This document shows positions 16,725 through 25,254 of a DNA stretch of 64,000 nucleotides, one piece after another. The notes under the pieces are model-generated. The model saw only the letters and a program-made list of their open reading frames with translations. It was not told the DNA's origin and did no database searches. Within the stretch, counting starts at the first letter, position 1. Each line of letters begins with the position of its first letter. Origin of the DNA: UBA3537 sp049889395 (lineage in GTDB: Bacteria; Bacteroidota; Bacteroidia; Flavobacteriales; Flavobacteriaceae); the NCBI GenBank assembly GCA_049889395.1, contig JBMHDM010000030.1, positions 9,359 to 73,358 on the forward strand. The letters are read 5' to 3'. The position numbers and the translations under genes are program-made.

Positions 16725-17273
16725 TTACTCTACGGTAAGGTTAAATGTAGCTTCAACATCTGTCTCTCCACCAGCATCTGCAAGACCTGTATTAGGCTTT
16801 GTTGGTTCGTGACGCAATACAATAGTTAATGTTCCCATGCTGGCCGTATTCGCGGTTAAATTGAACTCAACTCCCAGAGGGTTTCCATCACCATCCATAT
16901 CAGCGTAAGACGTCGTCACATCAAGTCCTCCGGCAGGCGTAAAGAAAAACTGGTGTTCATTGGCCTCCTCTATGACTTCTTCAGTAATATTTTCAGCTGG
17001 TGTTTCAGTTTCATTTTCAACTTTGATTAGGCCTGAATAAGTTGTACCCGCTACCAAATTTCCTGAAACTGAGTATACAGGAGCGTTAGGTCCATCTCCA
17101 TCGAGGTCTGTTTTTTTTAGTGTGATAGCTGTTCCACCGCCAGCGGGTGTTAGCGTAACGGTCATCGTGGTAATCACTTCCTCTTCATTAACTGGATCTG
17201 GGTCGTCATCCGAACATCCTGTAAATACTAAAGCGATTAATAGTAATGGAAATAGTAAAATTTGCTTTTTCAT
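16725..17273 (-). CDS. Lipoprotein of unknown function, paired with a TonB-dependent receptor
   Basis: A 182-residue lipoprotein: signal MKKQILLFPLLLIALVFTGC with lipobox FTGC (Cys at residue 20), then SDDDPDP, an acidic stretch typical of surface lipoproteins in Bacteroidota. The rest is beta-rich with two similar blocks (residues about 36-90 and 110-182) containing D-x-D-G-D repeats (DLDGDGPNAP, DMDGDGNPLG) that could bind calcium. It follows the TonB receptor gene by 11 bases in the same direction, so it is likely a surface accessory to that receptor (inference). The next gene on the left converges from the other strand. Confidence 0.85.
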   Translation of the reverse strand: MKKQILLFPLLLIALVFTGCSDDDPDPVNEEEVITTMTVTLTPAGGGTAITLKKTDLDGDGPNAPVYSVSGNLVAGTTYSGLIKVENETETPAENITEEVIEEANEHQFFFTPAGGLDVTTSYADMDGDGNPLGVEFNLTANTASMGTLTIVLRHEPTKPNTGLADAGGETDVEATFNLTVE

Positions 17274-17284
17274 AGTTTTTAGTT

Positions 17285-19687
17285 TTAATAATTGTATTTA
17301 AGATTTAATAAAATATTTCGTCCTAAATCATCAGCATAAAAACGCTGTAGATTTAAGTAATTGCGGTAGGAGGTGTTCATAACATTATTAATTCCTAATC
17401 CTACCGTTAAGAATGATGTCTTGTTTATTTTAAAGTTGATACTTGAGTTAAAATTCAGTAAATGGTATGCACTTGGCGGGGTACTCATGTCCACAACTTC
17501 TGTGGAGTCTGTCAATGGTATGTACACTTCAAAATTGGTGTCAGGGAATTCATTTTGTACAAAAACATATTCGCTTTCCAAACTCATTTTGAAATTTTTC
17601 CACGACGGTTTATTGAATGAAATAGTGTTCTTTACATTAACCGGTGGCATGTTTATTAGTGGCAAATCTAAAGTTTTGTCCATCCCTTTTACCAATGAGA
17701 ATTGATGATTAAAATCAAAATAAGAGTTGAGTTTGATTTGTACGTCTAGATCCAAACCAATCAGCTGTGCTTGGGTTTGTCTATATTCCCAAACTTGAAA
17801 ATTACCACGGATAGTTTCCGTGACAGCCGTTGGCTCAATCAAAATAAAGTCCGAAATCGTATTGACATACGGATTGATAGTAAAACCAAAGTTTTTATTT
17901 TGACGTTGAAGGGTCAAAGAAAACTTGTGACTAATTTCAGATTCAAAACTTAAATCACCTAGCTCAATTCGAGCGATAGCATGATGTAACCCCTCACTAA
18001 ATAGTTCAGAAGGATTAGGTGGCCTAGATGCCATGGCATAATTTAAAAATAAACTATATTGATCATCTAGCTGATGTTGAATACCAAACGTTGCCGATAC
18101 GTTATTGAACGTTAAATTGGGCTTGGTAGCGACCTGATTAGCCAGCTCGTTTACCACTAAATCTGGATACAGTTCATCATAATTTCTGGATTCCCAAAAA
18201 GAGGTTCTATAGTATTTAAAAACATCCATATTTGAAAAATCATATCTTAAACCCGATTCCAAATTCCAGTGATCCCCTAACTTGTAATTACCAATAACAT
18301 ATAGTCCCAAATCATACTTGTCATAATCAGGAATTAACCGTCTTACACCCGTATTCGGATTCGGGAAATTGTTCTGATATCGTGCCATAATACCCGATTT
18401 AAGTTCTAGACCCGATTTATTTTCAGACTCATAATCTATCAAGATCGTATGAGTATTTAGTCTTAAATCCAAAGCAGCTTTGTCTTTATCATCGCCACGA
18501 CGAATGTCATATTCAAATCTATTGTTCTGTTGAAAGTCATACTGAAGACTAAATTTTCCAATTCGATCAAAAGATTTAAACCCTTTGATTCTGAATAGAT
18601 GGTGTCCTACTTTCTGGTAAGGTTCGCTTATATCGTATGTAAAATCACGAATAATTAAAGGGACATCACTACTCAAAGCTCGGACTTGGTCTCCAGCACC
18701 ATGTAAGTGCGAGGCTCGTAAAATTCCAATGTTGCTATTCATAAAAGAATAATAAACTTCAAACCCTTGTCGAATTTGATTCAAACCAAAATGCAGTCCT
18801 AGATGTTGTGATGATACCCCGGTATTACTCAGAAGATAATCTGCAGCATCAAAATCGCCAAAACGTTTGACAGATCCTTGAAAAGTGCCAAACCATCCCT
18901 TATTAGTGCTCTTAGTGATTTTAGTCGATAACAATCCTCCACGACCATTAGTCTGGCCTGTAAGTTGAGTATGTCCGTATAAACTATCCAAAAGAGGCAC
19001 TTTGGCTGCTTGTGATATGACAATCCCACCAATTGCATCTCCGCCATACTGCAATGCACTGGAGTTCTTTATTACAGTAAGTCGATCCACACCATTGATA
19101 TCTATATTGGGGGCATGGTCGGCACCCCATTCCTGATCTTGCAGGCGAACACCATTATTTAGCATGAGAATACGACTGCCGTATAGACCATTGATAATAG
19201 GCTTCACAACTGTATTCCCTTTGCTCAATGTTGCTACACCACTTACAGAGCTCAAAGCATCTCCTAATGATCCTGTGCTGAATCGTGCTAGTGTTTCGTT
19301 AGAAATTTGTGTTTCTATTGAGCTTTTGATCTTATCCTCATATAGTTTGCCATCTACAATAATCTCATTGAGTTCTTCAAGATGATGTTCCAAAATAAAA
19401 TCTCTTACAACGGATCGATTCATTTTTAAGGTGAAAGTTCTGTTATCGCAAGACGGATGCATGACTCGGATATTGTAGATTTCTCCTGTACATAAATCCG
19501 AGAGTTCAAAATGGCCTTCTAATCCAGTTTGAACACTAGCGTTTGTTTCAGAAATCACCAAGGTAGCACCTGACAACACCGTGTTGTCGTGCATATCTAA
19601 AACACGACCAGAAAGTGTTAGATTACAATTTTGAGACCATACAGCAAAGCTGCACAGTAGAATAATACAGTTAAAATGATTTTGCAT
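17285..19687 (-). CDS. TonB-dependent outer-membrane receptor with CarboxypepD_reg-like N-domain
   Basis: An 800-residue protein: signal peptide (FNCIILLCSFAVWS), an N-terminal carboxypeptidase-regulatory-like domain (LTLSGRVLDMHDNTVLSGA, about 22-100), the plug (about 105-230; PIINGLYGSRILMLNNGVR, ALQYGGDAIGGIV) and a 22-strand barrel ending in LLNLKYNY with a terminal aromatic. Such receptors take up metal chelates or other ligands using TonB energy. The short upstream His/Cys-rich protein and a His-bearing loop segment (ASHLHGAGDQ) point to zinc or copper rather than glycans; there is no SusD partner. The ligand is an inference. Confidence 0.92.
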   Translation of the reverse strand: MQNHFNCIILLCSFAVWSQNCNLTLSGRVLDMHDNTVLSGATLVISETNASVQTGLEGHFELSDLCTGEIYNIRVMHPSCDNRTFTLKMNRSVVRDFILEHHLEELNEIIVDGKLYEDKIKSSIETQISNETLARFSTGSLGDALSSVSGVATLSKGNTVVKPIINGLYGSRILMLNNGVRLQDQEWGADHAPNIDINGVDRLTVIKNSSALQYGGDAIGGIVISQAAKVPLLDSLYGHTQLTGQTNGRGGLLSTKITKSTNKGWFGTFQGSVKRFGDFDAADYLLSNTGVSSQHLGLHFGLNQIRQGFEVYYSFMNSNIGILRASHLHGAGDQVRALSSDVPLIIRDFTYDISEPYQKVGHHLFRIKGFKSFDRIGKFSLQYDFQQNNRFEYDIRRGDDKDKAALDLRLNTHTILIDYESENKSGLELKSGIMARYQNNFPNPNTGVRRLIPDYDKYDLGLYVIGNYKLGDHWNLESGLRYDFSNMDVFKYYRTSFWESRNYDELYPDLVVNELANQVATKPNLTFNNVSATFGIQHQLDDQYSLFLNYAMASRPPNPSELFSEGLHHAIARIELGDLSFESEISHKFSLTLQRQNKNFGFTINPYVNTISDFILIEPTAVTETIRGNFQVWEYRQTQAQLIGLDLDVQIKLNSYFDFNHQFSLVKGMDKTLDLPLINMPPVNVKNTISFNKPSWKNFKMSLESEYVFVQNEFPDTNFEVYIPLTDSTEVVDMSTPPSAYHLLNFNSSINFKINKTSFLTVGLGINNVMNTSYRNYLNLQRFYADDLGRNILLNLKYNY

Positions 19688-19732
19688 TTACAGTGCTTCA
19701 TTAACATTAAGAGATGATTTGGGGTGTCAATG

Positions 19733-20065
19733 TTAAGAAGTTGCTGGAGGGCCCCTTAGTTGTTTAAAATGTAACTTAGTATTGCAGGATAAAAATCTGT
19801 AGTGTGTAATTTGTTTTCTATTTGCGGCTATGAGGATGTTGTCCTCATAGTCTTGAAAAGAGTAAACAGTTAAACTAAAATTAAAATCACAAAGTTCACA
19901 ATCAATAGCTGATTCGTGAAGGTGTAGTTTTCCCTGAAATTTACAAATAGGGTGATCATGATTTTCAAAAGAATGAATAATCTGAATTGAAGCTGGAAGC
20001 AAAAGTGCTAACATTAGCAAGCTGCTGCAAAACAATCTAGTAATATTTGATTTTATATACTTCAT
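19733..20065 (-). CDS. Small His/Cys-rich envelope protein, possible metal binder
   Basis: A 110-residue protein with an N-terminal hydrophobic segment (LFCSSLLMLALLLPASIQII, signal or anchor), then HSFENHDHPICKF, HLHESAIDCELCDFNF and a basic tail. The closely spaced His and the CxxC look like a metal-binding site, as in other small proteins found beside TonB metal receptors (recollection). Its ATG overlaps the preceding gene's TGA by four bases, and it precedes the TonB receptor gene by 45 bases. Function unproven. Confidence 0.75.
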   Translation of the reverse strand: MKYIKSNITRLFCSSLLMLALLLPASIQIIHSFENHDHPICKFQGKLHLHESAIDCELCDFNFSLTVYSFQDYEDNILIAANRKQITHYRFLSCNTKLHFKQLRGPPATS

Positions 20066-20571
20066 TCGTTGTTTAAGAAACGTCCTAGACCAAATCTTCG
20101 GAGCATTTTCTTTTCAAAGTTCCAAAAAAAATCGAATTGCCCAAAAATAAAACCCCAAAATACCAATAAAATTTGATAAAATATCAAACTTGTAAGGATA
20201 AATGAAAACCAGTATACAAATAGGTTGAAATTATCTGTAGTAATCCCCAGCCATTTAATAATTGGTCGACCTACAAACATGGAAGAAGATCCCGTTATAG
20301 CAAAGACAATAAATATTCGAATAAGTTGCCAACGTTCTTTGACTATCCATTTAGATTCTAATTTGGATATAAAAAACAAACATAACTTTATGATAGTTAA
20401 ACCCAGTCCTAGTCCAAAAACTATTGATATCCAAAGCGGAGTGTCAATGATATTATTTGCGATTTTAAAACCAGTGTAAAGGCATCCTGTAGTCCCTACA
20501 ACAGGATAGAGAAGCTGCCAATTTTTGCTGATTTGCCAATTATTTTTCAGGGTTTCCAAGCGGGTTTTCAT
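20062..20571 (-). CDS. DUF6787-like membrane protein
   Basis: A 169-residue protein with four hydrophobic segments: LYPVVGTTGCLYTGFKIA, PLWISIVFGLGLGLTIIKL, LIRIFIVFAITGSSSMFVG and NLFVYWFSFILTSLIFYQIL. The C-terminal half (LIRIFIVFAITGSSS ... GFIFGQFDFFWNFEKKML) matches the flavobacterial small membrane family I know as DUF6787. Function unknown. It overlaps the His/Cys-rich gene by ATGA, so it seems to be the first gene of the TonB-receptor operon, although it may be only a promoter-proximal passenger. A minus-strand promoter box lies just before its ATG. Confidence 0.75.
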   Translation of the reverse strand: MKTRLETLKNNWQISKNWQLLYPVVGTTGCLYTGFKIANNIIDTPLWISIVFGLGLGLTIIKLCLFFISKLESKWIVKERWQLIRIFIVFAITGSSSMFVGRPIIKWLGITTDNFNLFVYWFSFILTSLIFYQILLVFWGFIFGQFDFFWNFEKKMLRRFGLGRFLNNE

Positions 20572-20576
20572 GCCCG

Positions 20577-20584
20577 CAAAGATA
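20577..20584 (-). promoter_or_regulatory. Leftward Bacteroidota -7 box before the TonB-receptor operon
   Basis: The minus strand reads TATCTTTG, matching TAnnTTTG, 5 bases before ATG 20571. This predicts a near-leaderless transcript. No -33 TTTG was found. Confidence 0.45.
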
Positions 20585-20607
20585 ACATATTATAGCGTTA
20601 TAAGTAT

Positions 20608-21246
20608 TTATTTTTTGTTAAACAGCTTACCAAACAGTCCACTTATACTGTTGTTTTTCTGACCCAATACTGCACCTGCTACATCATCAATTATTGATCC
20701 TTCCTGATCGGCATCTAAAATGGATTCAAATAAATTTTGATTTCCGCCTTTATCGTGAAAATTACCATCCACGAGCCCGCCCAGCAAATTGGTTAGTCCG
20801 TTGGCATCGTTCACAGCGCTTTGACGTTGTTGTTTTCCAAGAAAACCCATGACAATTGGGGCAGCAATTTTTAGAATTTGACTCACAGTTGAGTTGTTAA
20901 TTCCAGACTGTTGGCTTATAGCATTTTCGACGTTCTGACGCCGATTTCCCAAAACATGCCCCAATATTTTACTGCCATCTCGCGCTATGGCATTGGAGTT
21001 ATTATTGGCAAATATTTCGCCTAGTTGGTCTAAAATACGACCATCATGTTTGTGAGATAATGCGCCCAACAGCCCCGAAGCACCATGAGGTGTTGCGGCG
21101 TTACGTTGCATGACTTGCATCAAAACAGGTACTGCCAAATTGAGTAATTTACTGGTATTGGATTTTGATTGTCCAGTTTGGCTGGACAAGCCCTCGATCA
21201 ATGATTCTCCCAAATCACTGCCAAGTAGGTTTAGTAGTCCTGACAT
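20608..21246 (-). CDS. DUF937 domain protein
   Basis: A 212-residue soluble protein with two DUF937-type units (residues about 1-100 and 105-165): helices rich in L, G and N with LLNLAVPVLMQVMQRNAATP and ILKIAAPIVMGFLGKQQRQS repeating the same pattern. DUF937 proteins (YidB-like) have no established biochemical activity. The tail is basic (GLFGKLFNKK). It lies alone between two leftward units; the serA terminator is upstream, so it has its own promoter. Confidence 0.88.
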   Translation of the reverse strand: MSGLLNLLGSDLGESLIEGLSSQTGQSKSNTSKLLNLAVPVLMQVMQRNAATPHGASGLLGALSHKHDGRILDQLGEIFANNNSNAIARDGSKILGHVLGNRRQNVENAISQQSGINNSTVSQILKIAAPIVMGFLGKQQRQSAVNDANGLTNLLGGLVDGNFHDKGGNQNLFESILDADQEGSIIDDVAGAVLGQKNNSISGLFGKLFNKK

Positions 21247-21553
21247 AGGGTGTTGTTTAAATGTTAATTTATGTTTAATTCAGTTTTTTATTTGCTAATC
21301 AGGTTCTATGAAACCGTTGCCAAAAATACATCCAAATGGCATCAAATGTTAAAACAGCTTAAACTGTGCAAAAATTTTTAACTGATAGTCTGAAAGACCT
21401 AGGTTTTCTCATGGTTTTGAAGTACAATTTGGGTGCATATCTGTCTCCAAAAATAGAAAAAAATCCAACATTAGAGTTGGATTTTTTTTAAAATTTAAGA
21501 AGTTGAAATTTAATTCAACTGGTTTTGGTTTTTAAATTATAATTTATTTCAAT
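21247..21553. other. 307-base intergenic stretch between DUF937 gene and serA
   Basis: No gene was seen here. The minus strand has a possible -7 box TATTTTTG (21328-21321) about 75 bases before the DUF937 gene, with no well-placed -33 box. The only other clear structure is the terminator at 21461-21490. Confidence 0.5.
21461..21490 (-). terminator. Intrinsic terminator after serA
   Basis: The 9-bp arms AAATCCAAC and GTTGGATTT enclose a 6-base loop, with T runs on both sides, so it can work in both directions. In the leftward direction it lies 64 bases beyond the serA stop codon. Confidence 0.8.
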
Positions 21554-22504
21554 TTATTTGAGAATCGAAATAATTTGAGCGGCCAACTCAGATCCAATGC
21601 GTTGTTGTGCTTGAGTCGTTGCAGCGCCAATATGTGGGGTGAGAGACACTTTGGGGTGCATTAACACCTGCACAGCTGGTTTAGGCTCATTCTCAAAAGT
21701 ATCGACCCCTGCGAAGGCCAATTTACCAGAGTCAAGGGCTTTCAAAAGAGCCACTTCATCGACCACACCACCGCGTGCCGCATTGACCAATCCTGCGCCG
21801 TCTTTCATCATATTGAATTCGGCTTCACCAATAACAAACTCTTTTTGAGCCGGGACGTGAAGGGTTACAAAATCGGCTTGTTGGAGCACCTCATTTTTGG
21901 TAAGCATATCTATGTTGAATGATAACGATTGGCCATCGAAAAAGGGAACAACTACTGATGCTTTGTCCATGAACGGATCATGTGCAATGACTTTCATTCC
22001 GAGTCCGATTCCTATTTTGGCGGCCGCCTGTCCAATTCGTCCAAATCCAACAATGCCTAAAGTTTTACCTCGAAGTTCGGTGCCTTTTGCATAGGCCTTT
22101 TTGAGAACTTTAAATTTGCTGTCTCCCTCCAATGGCATATTTCGATTGGAATCATACAAAAATCGAACACCTGAAAAGAGATGAGCAAAGACTAATTCTG
22201 CTACCGATTCCGAAGACGCTGCCGGTGTATTGATAACGTGCAATCCTTTACTTCGGGCATAATCAACATCAATATTATCCATACCAACGCCACCGCGTCC
22301 AATAACTTTAAGACTAGGACATGCATCTATAAGTGCTTGGCGTACTGTTGTAGCACTGCGCACTAGGATGACGTTAATATTTTCGTTGTTAATGTAATTT
22401 TCGAGCTGTTCTTGGGCGACGTTAACGGTTCTAACTTCAAAACCAGCGGCTTCGAGCTCTTCTACACCATTTTTAGAAATTCCGTCGTTTGCTAATACTA
22501 TCAT
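21554..22504 (-). CDS. serA: D-3-phosphoglycerate dehydrogenase
   Basis: A 316-residue D-isomer-specific 2-hydroxyacid dehydrogenase: Rossmann motif GIVGFGRIGQAAA, catalytic Arg in NAARGGVVDE, Glu in DTFENEP, and His in LTPHIGAATTQAQ. It has no C-terminal ACT domain, so the serine feedback site of longer SerA types is missing. It oxidises 3-phosphoglycerate to 3-phosphohydroxypyruvate, the first step of serine synthesis. serC lies four bases upstream, so the two pathway steps are co-expressed. Confidence 0.93.
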   Translation of the reverse strand: MIVLANDGISKNGVEELEAAGFEVRTVNVAQEQLENYINNENINVILVRSATTVRQALIDACPSLKVIGRGGVGMDNIDVDYARSKGLHVINTPAASSESVAELVFAHLFSGVRFLYDSNRNMPLEGDSKFKVLKKAYAKGTELRGKTLGIVGFGRIGQAAAKIGIGLGMKVIAHDPFMDKASVVVPFFDGQSLSFNIDMLTKNEVLQQADFVTLHVPAQKEFVIGEAEFNMMKDGAGLVNAARGGVVDEVALLKALDSGKLAFAGVDTFENEPKPAVQVLMHPKVSLTPHIGAATTQAQQRIGSELAAQIISILK

Positions 22505-22508
22505 AATG

Positions 22509-23570
22509 TTATGCTTTTCGTTCTAATTCGCTCATCACTTCAACTAAAGTTTGAACGCTTTCAATAGTCAAGGCGTTGTACATGGAGGCGCGGTATCCGC
22601 CTACACTTCGGTGACCATTTAACCCGTTAATGCCTGCTTCTTGCCACATGCTGTCAAAGGTATCTTTTAGATTGTCATTGGCAAGGGTAAAGGTGGCATT
22701 CATCGTGGAACGGTCTGCTTGTGCGGCAAATCCGTTGAATAGGGGGTTAAGATCAATTTCTGAATAAAGGAGTTGGGCTTTTTTTTCGTTTTCTTTTTCA
22801 ATAGCTGTTATTCCACCTTTATTTTTGAGCCACTCCAAGTTGAGCATAGCAGTATAAACGGCATATACAGGAGGGGTGTTAAACATACTGCCTTTTCCGA
22901 TGTGAACTTTGTAGTCCATCATGGAAGGGATCTTTCGAGAGACTTTCCCTAAAATGTCTTCTTGTACCACAACTAAAGTTGTACCCGCAGGACCCATATT
23001 TTTTTGAGCCCCAGCATAGATCAATCCAAATTTCGAGAAATCTAAAGTTCTGGAGAAAATATCGCTGCTCATATCACAAACCATCGGGATATCTGTTTCT
23101 GGAAATTCTTTGATTTGTGTACCAAAAATAGTGTTATTAGAAGTGCAATGAAAATAGTCGTGATCTTCTGGAATATGGTAGCCTTTTGGGATATAGTTGT
23201 AGTTAGCATCTTTTGAAGAAGCGACTTCCAAAACATCGTCAAAAATTCGAGCCTCTTTGATGGCTTTATCGCTCCATGTTCCGGTATTGAGGTAGGCGGC
23301 ACGTTTTTCTAATAAGTTGAGTGCTACAGCCAAGAATTGGGTACTGGCGCCGCCTTGCAGAAACAATGCTTTGTAGCCCATTCCTTCTAATCCGAGTAAT
23401 TCTAGTACTAAGGATCGTGCATTTTCCATGATGTCTACAAAGGCTTTGCTACGGTGAGAAATTTCGATTAGTGATAGACCATTATCAAAATCCAAAATCG
23501 CTTGTGCCGATTGTTTTAAAACTTCCTGAGGGAGTACGCATGGTCCTGCGCTAAAATTGTGTCGTGTCAT
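22509..23570 (-). CDS. serC: Phosphoserine aminotransferase
   Basis: A 353-residue PLP aminotransferase of the SerC class: N-terminal HNFSAGPCVLP, the FLQGGASTQFLAV block, the PLP Lys in IYAGAQKNMGPAG (about residue 190), and the substrate-binding C-terminal HRSVGGYRASMYNA. It converts 3-phosphohydroxypyruvate to phosphoserine with glutamate and can also serve PLP synthesis. Forms a serC-serA unit with the acyl-CoA reductase gene upstream (88 bases away). Confidence 0.96.
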   Translation of the reverse strand: MTRHNFSAGPCVLPQEVLKQSAQAILDFDNGLSLIEISHRSKAFVDIMENARSLVLELLGLEGMGYKALFLQGGASTQFLAVALNLLEKRAAYLNTGTWSDKAIKEARIFDDVLEVASSKDANYNYIPKGYHIPEDHDYFHCTSNNTIFGTQIKEFPETDIPMVCDMSSDIFSRTLDFSKFGLIYAGAQKNMGPAGTTLVVVQEDILGKVSRKIPSMMDYKVHIGKGSMFNTPPVYAVYTAMLNLEWLKNKGGITAIEKENEKKAQLLYSEIDLNPLFNGFAAQADRSTMNATFTLANDNLKDTFDSMWQEAGINGLNGHRSVGGYRASMYNALTIESVQTLVEVMSELERKA

Positions 23571-23658
23571 TCCTGAAGATTGTTAGTTCGCTAAATATTA
23601 AGCTGCAAATGTCTGAATTAATTGTGGATATGGGTGCAAATTTTTTTATAATATTCTG

Positions 23659-24720
23659 TTATATTTTCAACAAGAAATCAACAGTATCAATATTATCTGC
23701 ATAGTCGGACAATGCTGGGTATTGCGTTTGACCAAATGCAATGGTATCGGGAAAATCGTTTGTGGTTACAACACATTGGATAAGTTGTTGATCTTTTTCC
23801 AGCCGGTCTTGTAGCTCAGCTGTGTTATCGTAAAATTCGTAGAATAGTGTGGCTATGGGTGAGGCATAACGGGAATCTTCTTTGAGCATCAAAAAGCCAT
23901 TTTCTAACAATTGAAACTCGCTCATCAAATAGACCGCCTTGTTGTAATCATAATTATTGGCATATTTAGCACTGTTCATAATGGGATGCCAATCATACAT
24001 CGCTTGAAAAAATTCGTCAAAGTTATAATCTCTTGGAACAAATAATTTGGACACACTTCGGCACCCCAATCCATAGTATCGAAATACGTCTTCGGCCAAA
24101 TGAGAAAGTTCTTGGGGAGTTTCTTTTCCGGTTAGGATGGCAACAGAATTTCTATTTTTTCGGATTATAGCTGGCTTATCTTTGAAGTAAGTCTCAAAAT
24201 ATCTGGCGGAGTTATTGCTGCCAGTAGCAATAACGGCGTCGTAGTGATCAAGTTTATCATCTGAAAATGAAATTTTATCTTTCAATTCGGGCATAATATG
24301 CTTGATATAAGCTACCAAAAAGGGTAATAAATGTCTATCATTAGACGATTGTTTGATTAAAACTTGATGTCCTGTTACAAGGGCCGATATAAAATCGTGA
24401 AACCCTACTAACGGAATATTTCCAGCCATGATTATGGCCACCGTTTTTGGGGTTTTAGCTGGAATGGTATAAGGGGCCAGCCAGTGTTCTAAATTGCTTT
24501 TTTTTAGTGCTGTCTGCCATTGGTTAAGAGCAAAAATAAGATTGGACGGTGTAAACCAACCGTTGTGTTCTTGCGCCAACTTGAGCTGGTGTTTAAACCC
24601 ATCGAAAAACAAGTCGTTGTGGCGTACATCTCTTGAAGGTGTTGCTATTTCAGACGTAAATTGTGCCAAAAACTGTCCCAAATGGTGTAGCCCGTTTATT
24701 ATCATTTTTTTATGATTCAT
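23659..24720 (-). CDS. Acyl-CoA reductase (LuxC-like)
   Basis: A 353-residue protein of the LuxC/acyl-CoA reductase group in the aldehyde dehydrogenase superfamily: VAIIMAGNIPLVGFHDF (cofactor segment), VLIKQSSNDRHLLP, an AVIATGSNNSARYF stretch and the probable nucleophile in YYGLGCRSVSKLF (about residue 226). LuxC proteins reduce acyl groups to aldehydes with NADPH. No luxAB or luxDE genes are nearby, so a light-related role is unlikely; the physiological substrate in Bacteroidota is unknown. It diverges from a ferredoxin gene, a pairing I recall from other flavobacteria. Confidence 0.87.
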   Translation of the reverse strand: MNHKKMIINGLHHLGQFLAQFTSEIATPSRDVRHNDLFFDGFKHQLKLAQEHNGWFTPSNLIFALNQWQTALKKSNLEHWLAPYTIPAKTPKTVAIIMAGNIPLVGFHDFISALVTGHQVLIKQSSNDRHLLPFLVAYIKHIMPELKDKISFSDDKLDHYDAVIATGSNNSARYFETYFKDKPAIIRKNRNSVAILTGKETPQELSHLAEDVFRYYGLGCRSVSKLFVPRDYNFDEFFQAMYDWHPIMNSAKYANNYDYNKAVYLMSEFQLLENGFLMLKEDSRYASPIATLFYEFYDNTAELQDRLEKDQQLIQCVVTTNDFPDTIAFGQTQYPALSDYADNIDTVDFLLKI

Positions 24721-24760
24721 AATTTGTTTGTCGCTTTTTTTGGCGTTAATTTTGTTTGTA

Positions 24761-24768
24761 CAAATTTA
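24761..24768 (-). promoter_or_regulatory. Leftward Bacteroidota -7 box before the acyl-CoA reductase gene
   Basis: The minus strand reads TAAATTTG, matching TAnnTTTG, about 40 bases before the start codon. The -33 box is unclear. Confidence 0.45.
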
Positions 24769-24794
24769 GTTAATTCTAATCTTTAAAAAAGACT

Positions 24795-25148
24795 ATGGCT
24801 ATTATAATCACAGACGAATGCATCAATTGTGGCGCTTGTGAGCCCGAATGCCCAAATACTGCTATATACGAAGGCGCAGATGATTGGCGATACAAAGATG
24901 GTACCAGTCTGGCAGGACAAATTGTTCTGCCGAACGGCAAACAAGTAGATGCCGATGAGGCGCAAATTCCCATTAGTGATGAATATTATTTTATCGTTCC
25001 TGATAAATGCACTGAATGTAAGGGTTTTCACGAAGAACCCCAATGTGCTGCAGTATGTCCAGTCGATTGTTGTGTGCCTGACGACAATCACGTAGAAACA
25101 GAAGAGGATCTTTTGGGTAAGCAACGCTTTATGCACCCTGATGATTAG
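24795..25148 (+). CDS. 2[4Fe-4S] ferredoxin, Allochromatium/YfhL type
   Basis: A 117-residue ferredoxin with two clusters: CINCGACEPECP (Cys 9, 12, 15, 19) and a second motif where CTECKGFHEEPQC has the long spacer typical of the Allochromatium vinosum type, then AAVCPVDCC. The long acidic insert between the motifs (about residues 30-70) is unusual in length for a minimal ferredoxin. It is a cytosolic electron carrier; partner enzymes are unknown. It diverges from the acyl-CoA reductase gene. Confidence 0.93.
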   Translation: MAIIITDECINCGACEPECPNTAIYEGADDWRYKDGTSLAGQIVLPNGKQVDADEAQIPISDEYYFIVPDKCTECKGFHEEPQCAAVCPVDCCVPDDNHVETEEDLLGKQRFMHPDD

Positions 25149-25224
25149 AATTTTTTTAATTGATTTCAAGTTAATTTTTTAAATTTTAGGTTTTGGGTTG
25201 GGGTAATAACAAGATTCATTTGTG

Positions 25225-25232
25225 TATTTTTG
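25225..25232 (+). promoter_or_regulatory. Bacteroidota -7 box before ychF
   Basis: TATTTTTG matches TAnnTTTG. It lies between an in-frame GTG at 25222 and ATG 25255, which excludes the GTG as a start. Confidence 0.6.
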
Positions 25233-25254
25233 CCCTCAAATACAAAAGAAACCT

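Noticed and set aside
24783..25169. A long leftward open frame opposite the ferredoxin gene
   Set aside because: The plus strand has two perfect ferredoxin motifs, and the opposite reading has no family resemblance; it is an antisense shadow.
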